Made by a program: the position numbers and the translations under genes | Source: an uncultured Mesorhizobium sp. | GTDB lineage: Bacteria; Pseudomonadota; Alphaproteobacteria; Rhizobiales; Rhizobiaceae | Direction: 5' to 3' | DNA length: 7,023 nt | Assembly: GCA_937958475.1 (NCBI GenBank) | Contig: CALFXR010000124.1 | Coordinates: forward strand, 1-7,023 | The notes under the pieces: generated by a model | The model's input: only the letters and a program-made list of their open reading frames with translations | What the model was told of the DNA's origin: nothing | The model's database searches: none | In this document: one piece after another, positions 1-6,163 of the stretch | How positions within the stretch are numbered: the stretch's first letter is position 1 | How the letters are laid out: the number at the start of each line of letters is the position of its first letter

Positions 1-14
1 CCGGGGGAAATTCC

Positions 15-335
15 ATGCTCGATCCGACACCGACCGCCGCCACGGGGCCGAAGGGCGCCGGACCTGGACCGCTCGATTCTCAAACGCTGGAATTCCTCGG
101 CAGGATGATCGATACCTTCGTCATGGCGACGGTCGAGGCGCTGTGCGCTGCCGATGCCGTGTCGCCGGCGCTGCGCGAGTCGCCGGTGCACAGGACCCGC
201 GTCGCCAAGGTGATGGCCGATCTCGAGGACGTCGAGGCCTCGGTGCTGCGGCTGCGGGCTATGTGGGCGGTGGAAAGCGGCCGCCTCGCGCCCGTCCAGG
301 GCGGCCTGCCGGCGCCCGGCGGCCTCTCGTCCTAG
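15..335 (+). CDS. Small hypothetical protein, 106 aa
   Basis: I do not recognise this protein. A GGGGGA ribosome binding site at 3-8 lies six bases before the ATG, which supports real translation. The product has a Pro/Gly/Ala-rich first 20 residues, a probable helical core at about residues 22-86 with regularly spaced hydrophobic residues, and a Gly/Pro-rich tail. There is no signal peptide, membrane segment or cysteine-based metal site; the single Cys is near residue 44. It converges with metC, with 51 bases between the stop codons. The upstream context lies outside the window, so operon membership is unknown. It may be a lineage-restricted small cytoplasmic protein. A spurious ORF in GC-rich DNA is possible, but the ribosome binding site and the clean placement between gene ends argue for a gene. 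Confidence 0.6.
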   Translation: MLDPTPTAATGPKGAGPGPLDSQTLEFLGRMIDTFVMATVEALCAADAVSPALRESPVHRTRVAKVMADLEDVEASVLRLRAMWAVESGRLAPVQGGLPAPGGLSS

Positions 336-393
336 CCCAGGCCCGACCCAGGCCCGACCCAGGCCCGACCTCGTCGCGACCCCGGCCTAGCCC
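331..393. repeat. Degenerate 11-bp tandem repeat between convergent genes
   Basis: The core is three exact direct copies of CCCAGGCCCGA at 336-346, 347-357 and 358-368. Read in register from 331, the 11-base period continues: CCTAGCCCAGG, two copies of CCCGACCCAGG, CCCGACCTCGT, CGCGACCCCGG, then a partial CCTAGCCC at 386-393. The first and last units contain CTAG. These hold the TAG stop of the small upstream gene (333-335) and the metC stop (387-389 on the minus strand), so the array spans the whole convergent gap. No clear intrinsic terminator with a T-run is visible for either gene. Confidence 0.8.
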
Positions 394-1556
394 TTCGCCG
401 CCGCCAGCCCGCGCTCGATGTCGGCCTTGAGGTCGGCGACGTCTTCGAGCCCGATCTGCAGGCGGATGACGGGACCCTCGTACGGCCCCTTGGCGATCGT
501 GCGGTCGCCGAGGAACACCGGCACGGCGAGGCTCTCGTAGCCGCCCCAGGAATAGCCGAGGCCGAAGATCGTCAGCGCGTCGAGGAAGGCGTGCGCCTCC
601 TTCTGCCCGCCGCCGTCGAGCACGATCGAGAAGACGCCGCTCGAGCCGTTGAAGTCGCGCCGCCACAGTCCGTGGCCCGGATGGCTTTCCAGCGCCGGGT
701 GCAGCACCTTGGCGACGCCGGGCTTCGCCTCCAGCCACTGCGCGATCTCCAGCGCGCTCCTGCGGTGATGCTCGAGCCTGACCCCCATCGTGCGCAGGCT
801 GCGCAGCACCTGGTAGACGTCGTCGGGCGCCGCGCAGCAGCCCATGGCGAGGAAGGTCTCGTGGAGCCGTGTCCAGCACGCGGCGTTGGCCGAGACGGTG
901 CCGAGCAGGATGTCGGAATGGCCGGCGAGGTACTTCGTCGCCGCATGGATCGAAACGTCGACGCCGAAGTCGAGCGCCTTGAAGTAGAGCGGCGTGGCCC
1001 AGGTGTTGTCCATCATGACGACGGCTCCGCCGGCATGCGCGGCGGCCGAGATCGCCGGGATGTCCTGCACCTCGAACGTGTTGGAACCCGGCGATTCCGT
1101 GAACACCACCTTCGTGTTCGGCTTCATCAGCGCGGCGATGCCGGAGCCGGCGAGGGGATCGTAATACTCCACCTCGACGCCCAGCCGCTTCAGCATCGTG
1201 TTGGCGAAGGTGCGCGTCGGCGCGTAGACGCTGTCGACGATCAGCACGTGGTCGCCCGAAGACAGGAAGGCGAGCAGCGGGATCGTCACCGCCGCCAGCC
1301 CCGACGGCACCAGGATCGTGCCGGCCGAGCCTTCCAGTTCGTCGATCGCCGCGCACAGCGCATCGGTCGTCGGCGTGCCCCTTGTACCGTAGGTGTATTT
1401 CTGCGCCCGCCCCGCCATCGTCGCCGCATCGGGGAACAGCACCGTCGAGGCATGCACCACCGGTGGGTTGACAAAGCCGAAATAGGCGTGTGGATCGTGG
1501 CCCGAATGGGCAAGCCGCGTGTTGATGCCCCAATTGTCGTCGCTGCGCTTCGCCAT
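387..1556 (-). CDS. metC: Cystathionine beta-lyase (PLP-dependent, MetC type)
   Basis: The predicted 389-aa enzyme of the Cys/Met-metabolism PLP family cleaves cystathionine to homocysteine, pyruvate and ammonia in the cytoplasm, the penultimate step of transsulfuration towards methionine. Family landmarks seen are: YTYGTRGTP at 54-62 (phosphate and active-site tyrosine region), VPSGLAA near 83-89, the ESPGS motif at 154-158, MMDNTW at 181-186 with the PLP-ring Asp183, and ATKYLAGHSD at 206-215 with the Schiff-base lysine Lys208. SWGGYESL (336-343) and Arg365 (IRLQIGLED) fit the substrate carboxylate site. These ESPGS and SWGGYES signatures favour beta-lyase over gamma-synthase or gamma-lyase, although substrate range cannot be proved from sequence. 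Length is close to E. coli MetC. I chose the ATG at 1556 because the family N-terminus (NWGINTRLAHSG) begins just after it; the frame stays open upstream only as antisense of the PAP2 gene. The ribosome binding site is weak (GGGGA, about 13 bases upstream). Confidence 0.93.
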   Translation of the reverse strand: MAKRSDDNWGINTRLAHSGHDPHAYFGFVNPPVVHASTVLFPDAATMAGRAQKYTYGTRGTPTTDALCAAIDELEGSAGTILVPSGLAAVTIPLLAFLSSGDHVLIVDSVYAPTRTFANTMLKRLGVEVEYYDPLAGSGIAALMKPNTKVVFTESPGSNTFEVQDIPAISAAAHAGGAVVMMDNTWATPLYFKALDFGVDVSIHAATKYLAGHSDILLGTVSANAACWTRLHETFLAMGCCAAPDDVYQVLRSLRTMGVRLEHHRRSALEIAQWLEAKPGVAKVLHPALESHPGHGLWRRDFNGSSGVFSIVLDGGGQKEAHAFLDALTIFGLGYSWGGYESLAVPVFLGDRTIAKGPYEGPVIRLQIGLEDVADLKADIERGLAAAKG

Positions 1557-2424
1557 GGAATCCGAACCATCCCCGAAAGACGCTACGCATAAGGGGGAGC
1601 CGCGTGCTCCGCAACCCGCTGCGGACGCCGTCCCGTCGCCGCGGCCGCGCGGCGCGCACCGGCGTTTCGGCGAGACCCTGGCGACCGTCCACCGCCGCGT
1701 GCATCGGCCGCGCGCCCGGGGCGCCGAGCCGGTCTGGCCGCGCGCCTTCGACAGGCTGCTGCTGCTCGGTCTGCTGCTGGTCGCCGCGCTCAGCCTGTTC
1801 GACGCGGCCGCGACCCGCCGCGCGCGCGCCGACGACGGCCTGCTGTTCTCCGCGATGCGGGCGATCACCGACATCGGCCAGTCGCACTGGTACCTCGTGC
1901 CGGCGGCGCTCCTCTTCGTCGGCGCGGCGTACGTCGACTGGCGCGCCGCCGGCTTCCGCGGCCGTCGCCGGCTCGTGCTGCTGCTCGGCCAGGCCGGCTT
2001 CGCCTTTGCCGCGGTGGCGCTATCGGGGCTGGTCGCCAACCTCGTCAAGATCGTCGTGGGACGCGCCCGGCCGCAGATGCTCGACGCGTTCGGAGCCCAC
2101 CATTTCGAGCCGTTCAGCCTCGGCTACGCCTTCGCCAGCTTCCCGTCGGGCCACGCCACCACCGTCGGCGCCGTCACCGCGCTGCTGGTGCTCTGGTTCC
2201 CGCGCTACGCGGCGCTCTGGGCGATCGTCGGCGTCTTCCTTGCGGCCACGCGCGTCGCCGCGACGGCGCACTATCTCTCCGACATCGCCGGCGGCTTCCT
2301 CTTCGGCCTGGGCTTCACCATCCTCGCCGCCAGGTTCCTCGCCCGGCGCGGCGCGGCGTTCCGTTTCGCCCGCGGAAAAATCCTTCCCGTCGTGGTCGGT
2401 CGCCGGACAGCAAGCCGCAAGTAG
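1555..2424 (+). CDS. PAP2-family membrane phosphatase
   Basis: This is an integral inner-membrane protein of the type 2 phosphatidic acid phosphatase superfamily, whose members remove phosphate from lipids such as phosphatidate or undecaprenyl pyrophosphate. Numbering from the ATG at 1555 (289 aa), all three catalytic motifs are present: KX6RP at Lys165-Pro173, PSGH at 197-200, and RX5HX3D at Arg233-His239-Asp243, with Thr in place of the usual Ser before the Arg. Hydrophobic segments lie near residues 67-83, 112-127, 139-162, 203-215, 219-232 and 244-261. The first 60 residues are Pro/Arg-rich and unlike the family core. The start is uncertain: the ATG at 1555 overlaps the metC start codon and lacks a good ribosome binding site, and codon third positions are AT-richer before about 1618. 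GTG at 1699 (241 aa) is a credible alternative, and an ATG at 1519 would run into metC. The physiological substrate is unknown. Confidence 0.85.
   Translation: MESEPSPKDATHKGEPRAPQPAADAVPSPRPRGAHRRFGETLATVHRRVHRPRARGAEPVWPRAFDRLLLLGLLLVAALSLFDAAATRRARADDGLLFSAMRAITDIGQSHWYLVPAALLFVGAAYVDWRAAGFRGRRRLVLLLGQAGFAFAAVALSGLVANLVKIVVGRARPQMLDAFGAHHFEPFSLGYAFASFPSGHATTVGAVTALLVLWFPRYAALWAIVGVFLAATRVAATAHYLSDIAGGFLFGLGFTILAARFLARRGAAFRFARGKILPVVVGRRTASRK
1586..1614 (-). promoter_or_regulatory. Candidate sigma-70-type promoter for metC
   Basis: On the minus strand TTGCGG (1609-1614) and TATGCG (1586-1591) are separated by exactly 17 bases, with the -10 hexamer ending 29 bases before the metC ATG. This gives a short leader of about 20-25 bases. 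Each hexamer matches the consensus at about four of six positions, so this is a reasonable but unproven site. It lies inside the PAP2 reading frame if that gene starts at 1555, and outside it if that gene starts at 1699. Confidence 0.35.
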
Positions 2425-2523
2425 ATCCGGTCCTTCGCGGAACGTGCGCCCAATTCCCGGCGCCGTCGCGCATGTCTGTTCCTCGGCCGGCGAGCGCAGA
2501 CCGGACGGGCGTGGCCATTCGTA

Positions 2524-2553
2524 CTTGACCCGCAACGAATAATCGCCTTCGAT
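2524..2553 (+). promoter_or_regulatory. Candidate aapJ operon promoter
   Basis: CTTGAC at 2524-2529 is an exact match to the strong -35 element of rhizobial housekeeping promoters. At 17-base spacing from TTGACC, the -10 position holds TTCGAT (2548-2553), which keeps T at position 1 and AT at positions 5-6 only. GATACA at 2551-2556 resembles a -10 element better but is 20 bases away. Transcription from here would give a leader of about 125 bases before aapJ. The site is the best candidate I see in the gap after the PAP2 gene. Confidence 0.4.
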
Positions 2554-2643
2554 ACAGTCCGTGAACGGGATCGAGGGCGAGCGCGTCCCAGTCGACGCGG
2601 CTCCGGAAATGGGCCGGAGTGCCGATGCCCTCGCACGGGACGA

Positions 2644-2678
2644 CAGGGCTGGCCCCTGACAACAACAGAAGAAAAGGG
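2644..2678 (+). promoter_or_regulatory. aapJ leader: small hairpin, ARN tract and ribosome binding site
   Basis: Just before aapJ lie three elements in order. A small hairpin has CAGGG (2644-2648) pairing with CCCTG (2654-2658) around a five-base loop. An A-rich stretch at 2661-2675 reads as five consecutive A-R-N triplets: AAC AAC AGA AGA AAA. An AAAAGGG ribosome binding site (2672-2678) ends nine bases before the ATG at 2688. (ARN)n tracts are the known RNA ligand of the distal face of Hfq, so control by Hfq and small RNAs is possible; that is inference. Confidence 0.35.
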
Positions 2679-2687
2679 TTCGTGGGT

Positions 2688-3716
2688 ATGAAAAACGTTC
2701 TGACTGGCATGCTGGGCGTTGCCGCGCTGGCGCTGACTGCATCGGTGGCCTCCGCCGCGACGCTCGACGACGTGAAGGCCAAGGGCTTCGTGCAGTGCGG
2801 CGTCAACACCGGTCTCGCCGGCTTCGCCTCGCCGAACGACAAGGGCGAGTGGGCCGGCTTCGACGTCGACTATTGCAGGGCGCTGGCCGCCGCGATCTTC
2901 GGCGATGCGAGCAAGGTGAAGTACACGCCGACCACCGCGAAGGAGCGCTTCACCGCGCTGCAGTCGGGCGAGGTCGACGTCCTCATCCGCAATACGACCT
3001 GGACGCTCAGCCGCGACACCGCGCTCGGCTTCAACTTCGGCGGCGTCAACTACTATGACGGCCAGGGCTTCATGATCAACGCCAAGAAGCTGCCGGGCGT
3101 CAACTCCGCCCTGCAGCTCTCCGGCGCCTCGGTCTGCGTGCAGACCGGCACGACGACCGAGCTCAACCTCGCCGACTACTTCAAGACGAACAAGATGGAG
3201 TACAATCCGGTCGTCTTCGAGAAGCTCGAGGAGGTCAACGCGGCCTACGATTCCGGCCGGTGCGACGTCTATACCACCGACCAGTCGGGCCTCTATGCGA
3301 TCCGCCTGACGCTCGCCGCGCCGGACGATCACGTCGTGCTTCCGGAGATCATCTCCAAGGAGCCGCTCGGCCCGGCCGTGCGCCAGGGCGACGACCAATG
3401 GTTCGACATCGTCAAGTGGGTTCACAACGCGCTGCTGACGACCGAGGAACTCGGCATCACCCAGGCCAACGTCGACGAGATGAAGGCCAATGGCGGCCCC
3501 GAGGTGAAGCGCGTGCTCGGCCAGGAGGCCGACAGCAAGCTCGCCGCCGACCTCGGTCTGCCGAACGAGTGGGTCGTCAACATCGTCAAGGCCGTCGGCA
3601 ACTACGGCGAGGTCTTCGAGCGCAACATCGGCTCGGGCAGCCCGCTGAAGATCGCCCGCGGCGTCAACGCCCTGTGGTCGAAGGGCGGCCTGCAGTACGC
3701 GCCTCCGATCCGCTGA
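2688..3716 (+). CDS. aapJ: General L-amino acid ABC transporter, periplasmic binding protein
   Basis: AapJ is the periplasmic solute-binding component of the general amino acid permease. It captures a broad range of L-amino acids and delivers them to AapQM. The 342-aa product has a clear Sec signal peptide: Lys2, a hydrophobic core at about 5-20, and cleavage near ASA-A at 23/24. The family 3 binding-protein signature GFDVDYCRALA is at 57-67. RNTTWTLSRD (101-110), with the ligand-carboxylate arginine region, and VYTTDQSGL (194-202) are typical of AapJ. Four cysteines in the mature part (37, 63, 150, 192) could form disulfides. Length matches rhizobial AapJ. The ATG at 2688 was chosen because it gives the canonical signal peptide and has AAAAGGG upstream; GTG 2619 or ATG 2625 in the same frame would bury the signal behind a polar extension. 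It is the first gene of the operon. Known work in Rhizobium leguminosarum places aap expression under nitrogen (Ntr) control; no such site is evident here. Confidence 0.95.
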   Translation: MKNVLTGMLGVAALALTASVASAATLDDVKAKGFVQCGVNTGLAGFASPNDKGEWAGFDVDYCRALAAAIFGDASKVKYTPTTAKERFTALQSGEVDVLIRNTTWTLSRDTALGFNFGGVNYYDGQGFMINAKKLPGVNSALQLSGASVCVQTGTTTELNLADYFKTNKMEYNPVVFEKLEEVNAAYDSGRCDVYTTDQSGLYAIRLTLAAPDDHVVLPEIISKEPLGPAVRQGDDQWFDIVKWVHNALLTTEELGITQANVDEMKANGGPEVKRVLGQEADSKLAADLGLPNEWVVNIVKAVGNYGEVFERNIGSGSPLKIARGVNALWSKGGLQYAPPIR

Positions 3717-3731
3717 TCTCGGCGTAGCGAA

Positions 3732-3756
3732 CGGAAGGCGGATCCTCCGCCTTCCG
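3732..3756 (+). terminator. Perfect stem-loop between aapJ and aapQ
   Basis: CGGAAGGCGGA (3732-3742) and TCCGCCTTCCG (3746-3756) are exact reverse complements around a TCC loop, giving an 11-bp perfect stem starting 15 bases after the aapJ stop. No T-run follows, so it is unlikely to be a full intrinsic terminator. It better fits a 3' mRNA-stabilising or attenuating structure that keeps aapJ transcript in excess over the downstream genes, as is common after binding-protein genes. It ends nine bases before the aapQ ribosome binding site. Confidence 0.75.
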
Positions 3757-3776
3757 ACTTCGTCGAAGGGGGTCAC

Positions 3777-4967
3777 ATGGCGACGCAGGAAGCTCTCCGC
3801 AGCGAAGATACCGCGCGGGTATCGCCGCTCAACGATCCGAAGGTCCGTGGGCTGGTCTACCAGGTCGTGGTCTTCGTCCTCCTGGTGGTCTTCATCTACT
3901 GGATCATCGGCAATACCGTCGAAAACCTCCGCCGGGCCAACATCGCCTCGGGCTTCGGCTTCCTCAACGGCCGCGCCGGTTTCGACGTCAGCCAGAATCT
4001 CATCGAATTCAGCTCCGATTCGACCTTCGCCAGGGCATTGGTCGTCGGCTTCATCAACACGCTCGTCGTCGCGATCACCGGCATCGTCACCGCCTCGATC
4101 GTCGGCTTCCTCGTCGGCATCGGCCGCCTGTCGCGCAACTGGCTGATCCAGAAGATCTGCACGGTCTATGTCGAGCTGTTCCGCAACATCCCGCCGCTGC
4201 TCGTCATCTTCTTCTGGTATCTCGGCGTGCTTTCGGTCCTGCCGCTGCCGCGCGACAGCATCGACCTGCCGCTCGGCAGCTACCTGAACAGCCGCGGGCT
4301 CTATCTGCCGCGCTTCGTCTGGGGCGATGGTGCCTGGCTGATCGGCGTGTCGCTGCTCGTTGCCATCGCCCTGTCGGTCTTCGTCGCGCGACGGGCGCGC
4401 GCCCGGCAGATGGCGACCGGCCAGCAGTTCCCCGTCCTGTGGACCTCGATCGGTCTCATCGTCGGCCTGCCGCTGCTCGCCTTCGTCGTCTCGGGCTTCC
4501 CGCTCTCCTTCGAGGTGCCGAAGCTGTCGACCTTCAATCTGACCGGCGGCATGCAGATCAAGCCGGAGTTCATCGCGCTCTACCTGGCGCTGTCCTTCTA
4601 CACGGCGTCCTTCATCGCCGAGATCGTGCGGGCCGGCATCATCGGCGTGCCGAAAGGCCAGTCCGAGGCGTCCTTCGCGCTCGGCCTCCGCTCGGGTCAG
4701 GCGCTGCGCCTCGTCGTCATCCCGCAGGCGCTGCGCATCATCATTCCGCCGCTCACCAGCCAGTATCTCAACCTGACCAAGAACTCGTCGCTGGCGATCG
4801 CCGTCGGCTACGCCGACCTCGTTGCCATCGGCGGCACGATCCTCAACCAGACCGGCCAGTCGATCGAGATCGTGGCCATCTGGATGGTGGTCTATCTCGG
4901 GTTGAGCCTGCTCACCTCCGTCTTCATGAACTGGTTCAATTCGCGCATGGCGCTGGTGGAGCGTTGA
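3777..4967 (+). CDS. aapQ: General L-amino acid ABC transporter, permease AapQ
   Basis: AapQ is one of two inner-membrane subunits forming the translocation path. The 396-aa product is a HisM/GlnP-family permease of the long Aap type. Hydrophobic segments lie near residues 27-44, 88-117, 128-155, 186-204, 220-240, 264-286, 336-355 and 364-386. ELFRNIPPLLVI (133-144) is the conserved family segment before the third helix. The cytoplasmic EAA loop that docks the ATPase is at about 297-317 (EASFALG, then VIPQA). The Arg/Ala-rich insert at 204-213 and the following region are part of the extra length typical of AapQ and AapM compared with short HisQ/HisM permeases. AAGGGGG at 3766-3772 lies four bases before the ATG. 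Its stop is one base from the aapM start, so the two are probably translationally coupled and heterodimerise. Confidence 0.95.
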   Translation: MATQEALRSEDTARVSPLNDPKVRGLVYQVVVFVLLVVFIYWIIGNTVENLRRANIASGFGFLNGRAGFDVSQNLIEFSSDSTFARALVVGFINTLVVAITGIVTASIVGFLVGIGRLSRNWLIQKICTVYVELFRNIPPLLVIFFWYLGVLSVLPLPRDSIDLPLGSYLNSRGLYLPRFVWGDGAWLIGVSLLVAIALSVFVARRARARQMATGQQFPVLWTSIGLIVGLPLLAFVVSGFPLSFEVPKLSTFNLTGGMQIKPEFIALYLALSFYTASFIAEIVRAGIIGVPKGQSEASFALGLRSGQALRLVVIPQALRIIIPPLTSQYLNLTKNSSLAIAVGYADLVAIGGTILNQTGQSIEIVAIWMVVYLGLSLLTSVFMNWFNSRMALVER

Positions 4968-4968
4968 G

Positions 4969-6126
4969 ATGGCCGTCACCGATGTCTCCTACGTCCGCAC
5001 CGAAATGTCGCCGTCCGAGCAGCCGCCGCGCGGCGAGCGCGGCCTCGTCGCCTGGCTGCAGAAGAACCTGTTCGCTTCGGTCGGCGATTCTGTCCTCACC
5101 GTCGTCGGCCTGCTCCTGATCGCCGTGATCCTGCCGCCCTTCATCCGCTGGGCCTTCCTCGACGCTGCCTGGTACGGCACCGACCGTTCGGTCTGCGCCA
5201 CCGTCGTCCAGGGCGGCGTCCAGCCGGAGGGCTGGTCGGGCGCGTGCTGGCCCTTCGTCAAGGCGAAGTTCGAACTGTTCATGTTCGGCCGCTACCCGAT
5301 CGACGAACGCTGGCGCGTGCTGCTGGTCGGCGTCATGTTCGTCGCGCTGTTCGTGCCGCTGCTGATGCCGCGCGCGCCGCGCAAGGGCCTCAATGCGCTG
5401 CTGTTCTTCGTCGTCTTCCCGGTCGTCGCCTTCGTGCTCCTGGTCGGCGGCTGGTTCGGGCTGGAGCATGTCGAGACCTCGCTGTGGGGCGGCCTGCTGG
5501 TGACGCTGGTGCTGTCCTATGTCGGCATCTCGGTGTCGCTGCCGTTCGGCATCGTGCTGGCGCTCGGGCGGCGCTCCAAGCTGCCCGTGCTGAAGATGCT
5601 CTCCGTCGTCTTCATCGAGGCGGTGCGCGGCGTGCCGCTGGTCACCGTGCTGTTCATGGCGAGCGTCATGCTGCCGCTGTTCCTGCCGCCCGGCACGACC
5701 TTCGACAAGCTGCTGCGCGCGCTGATCGGCGTCGCCCTGTTCGCCTCGGCCTACATGGCGGAGGTGGTCCGCGGCGGCCTGCAGGCCATCCCCAAGGGCC
5801 AGTACGAGGGCGCCGATTCGCTCGGCCTCGGCTACTGGCAGAAAATGGGCCTGATCGTGCTGCCGCAGGCGCTGAAGCTGGTCATCCCGGGCATCGTCAA
5901 CACCTTCATCGGCCTGTTCAAGGACACCAGCCTGGTTTCGATCATCGGCATGTTCGACCTGCTCGGCATCGTCCGCCAGGCCTTCTCCGACACCAACTGG
6001 GCCTCGCCGCAGACGCCGATGACCGGGCTGGTCTTCGCCGGCTTCATCTTCTGGATCTTCTGTTTCGGCATGTCGCGCTACTCGATCTACACCGAAAAGC
6101 GCCTCGACACCGGGCACCGCAAATGA
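4969..6126 (+). CDS. aapM: General L-amino acid ABC transporter, permease AapM
   Basis: AapM is the second membrane subunit, pairing with AapQ. The 385-aa product has a polar N-terminus of about 40 residues, then hydrophobic segments near 41-60, 115-133, 141-161, 171-199, 211-239, 251-269, 319-335 and 350-367. EAVRGVPLVTVLF (217-229) corresponds to the ELFRNIPPLL segment of AapQ. The EAA loop is at about 280-301 (EGADSLGLG, then IVLPQA), followed by the conserved KDTSLVS (318-324). A periplasmic loop at about 62-112 contains Cys76 and Cys93. The ATG at 4969 follows the aapQ TGA after one base; its ribosome binding site GGTGGAG (4955-4961) lies inside the aapQ end, seven bases upstream. An internal ATG (residue 13) is a weaker alternative. 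It differs from AapQ mainly in its N-terminal half. Confidence 0.95.
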   Translation: MAVTDVSYVRTEMSPSEQPPRGERGLVAWLQKNLFASVGDSVLTVVGLLLIAVILPPFIRWAFLDAAWYGTDRSVCATVVQGGVQPEGWSGACWPFVKAKFELFMFGRYPIDERWRVLLVGVMFVALFVPLLMPRAPRKGLNALLFFVVFPVVAFVLLVGGWFGLEHVETSLWGGLLVTLVLSYVGISVSLPFGIVLALGRRSKLPVLKMLSVVFIEAVRGVPLVTVLFMASVMLPLFLPPGTTFDKLLRALIGVALFASAYMAEVVRGGLQAIPKGQYEGADSLGLGYWQKMGLIVLPQALKLVIPGIVNTFIGLFKDTSLVSIIGMFDLLGIVRQAFSDTNWASPQTPMTGLVFAGFIFWIFCFGMSRYSIYTEKRLDTGHRK

Positions 6127-6163
6127 GCCTGAACGCAGGCCGCGAATAAAAAGGGGAACTACG

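Noticed and set aside
361..388. AGGCC/GGCCT inverted repeat as a terminator for the convergent genes
   Set aside because: Only five outer base pairs and three inner ones form, with no T-run. It is better explained by the C-rich tandem repeat.
591..1592. 333-codon plus-strand frame opposite metC
   Set aside because: The minus strand carries all PLP-enzyme motifs of cystathionine beta-lyase; this frame is Arg/His/Val-rich and lacks any domain.
1557..1640. SAM-II riboswitch upstream of metC, as expected for some alphaproteobacterial methionine genes
   Set aside because: I could not find the SAM-II pseudoknot elements on the minus strand here, and the likely leader is only about 20-25 bases.
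2512..2529. Sigma-54-like TGGCC and TTGAC before aapJ
   Set aside because: The GG and G elements are separated by 12 rather than 10 bases and the -12 GC is GA, so the fixed -24/-12 geometry fails.
1604..2542. Plus-strand frame from GTG 1604 preceded by a good ribosome binding site
   Set aside because: The product is an Arg/Ser/Pro-rich shadow of the PAP2 gene in another frame with no recognisable fold. The ribosome binding site is kept only as evidence on the PAP2 start.
2619..2687. In-frame upstream starts for aapJ (GTG 2619, ATG 2625 with GGAG before it)
   Set aside because: They add a polar extension ahead of a textbook signal peptide and exceed the family length. ATG 2688 has its own ribosome binding site.
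2271..4979. Very long open frame on the minus strand (about 900 codons) opposite aapJ and aapQ
   Set aside because: It is antisense to two clearly recognised genes and has a composition rich in Asp, Glu, Arg, His and Gln, as expected from the complement of GC-biased codons. It has no family motif or plausible ribosome binding site.
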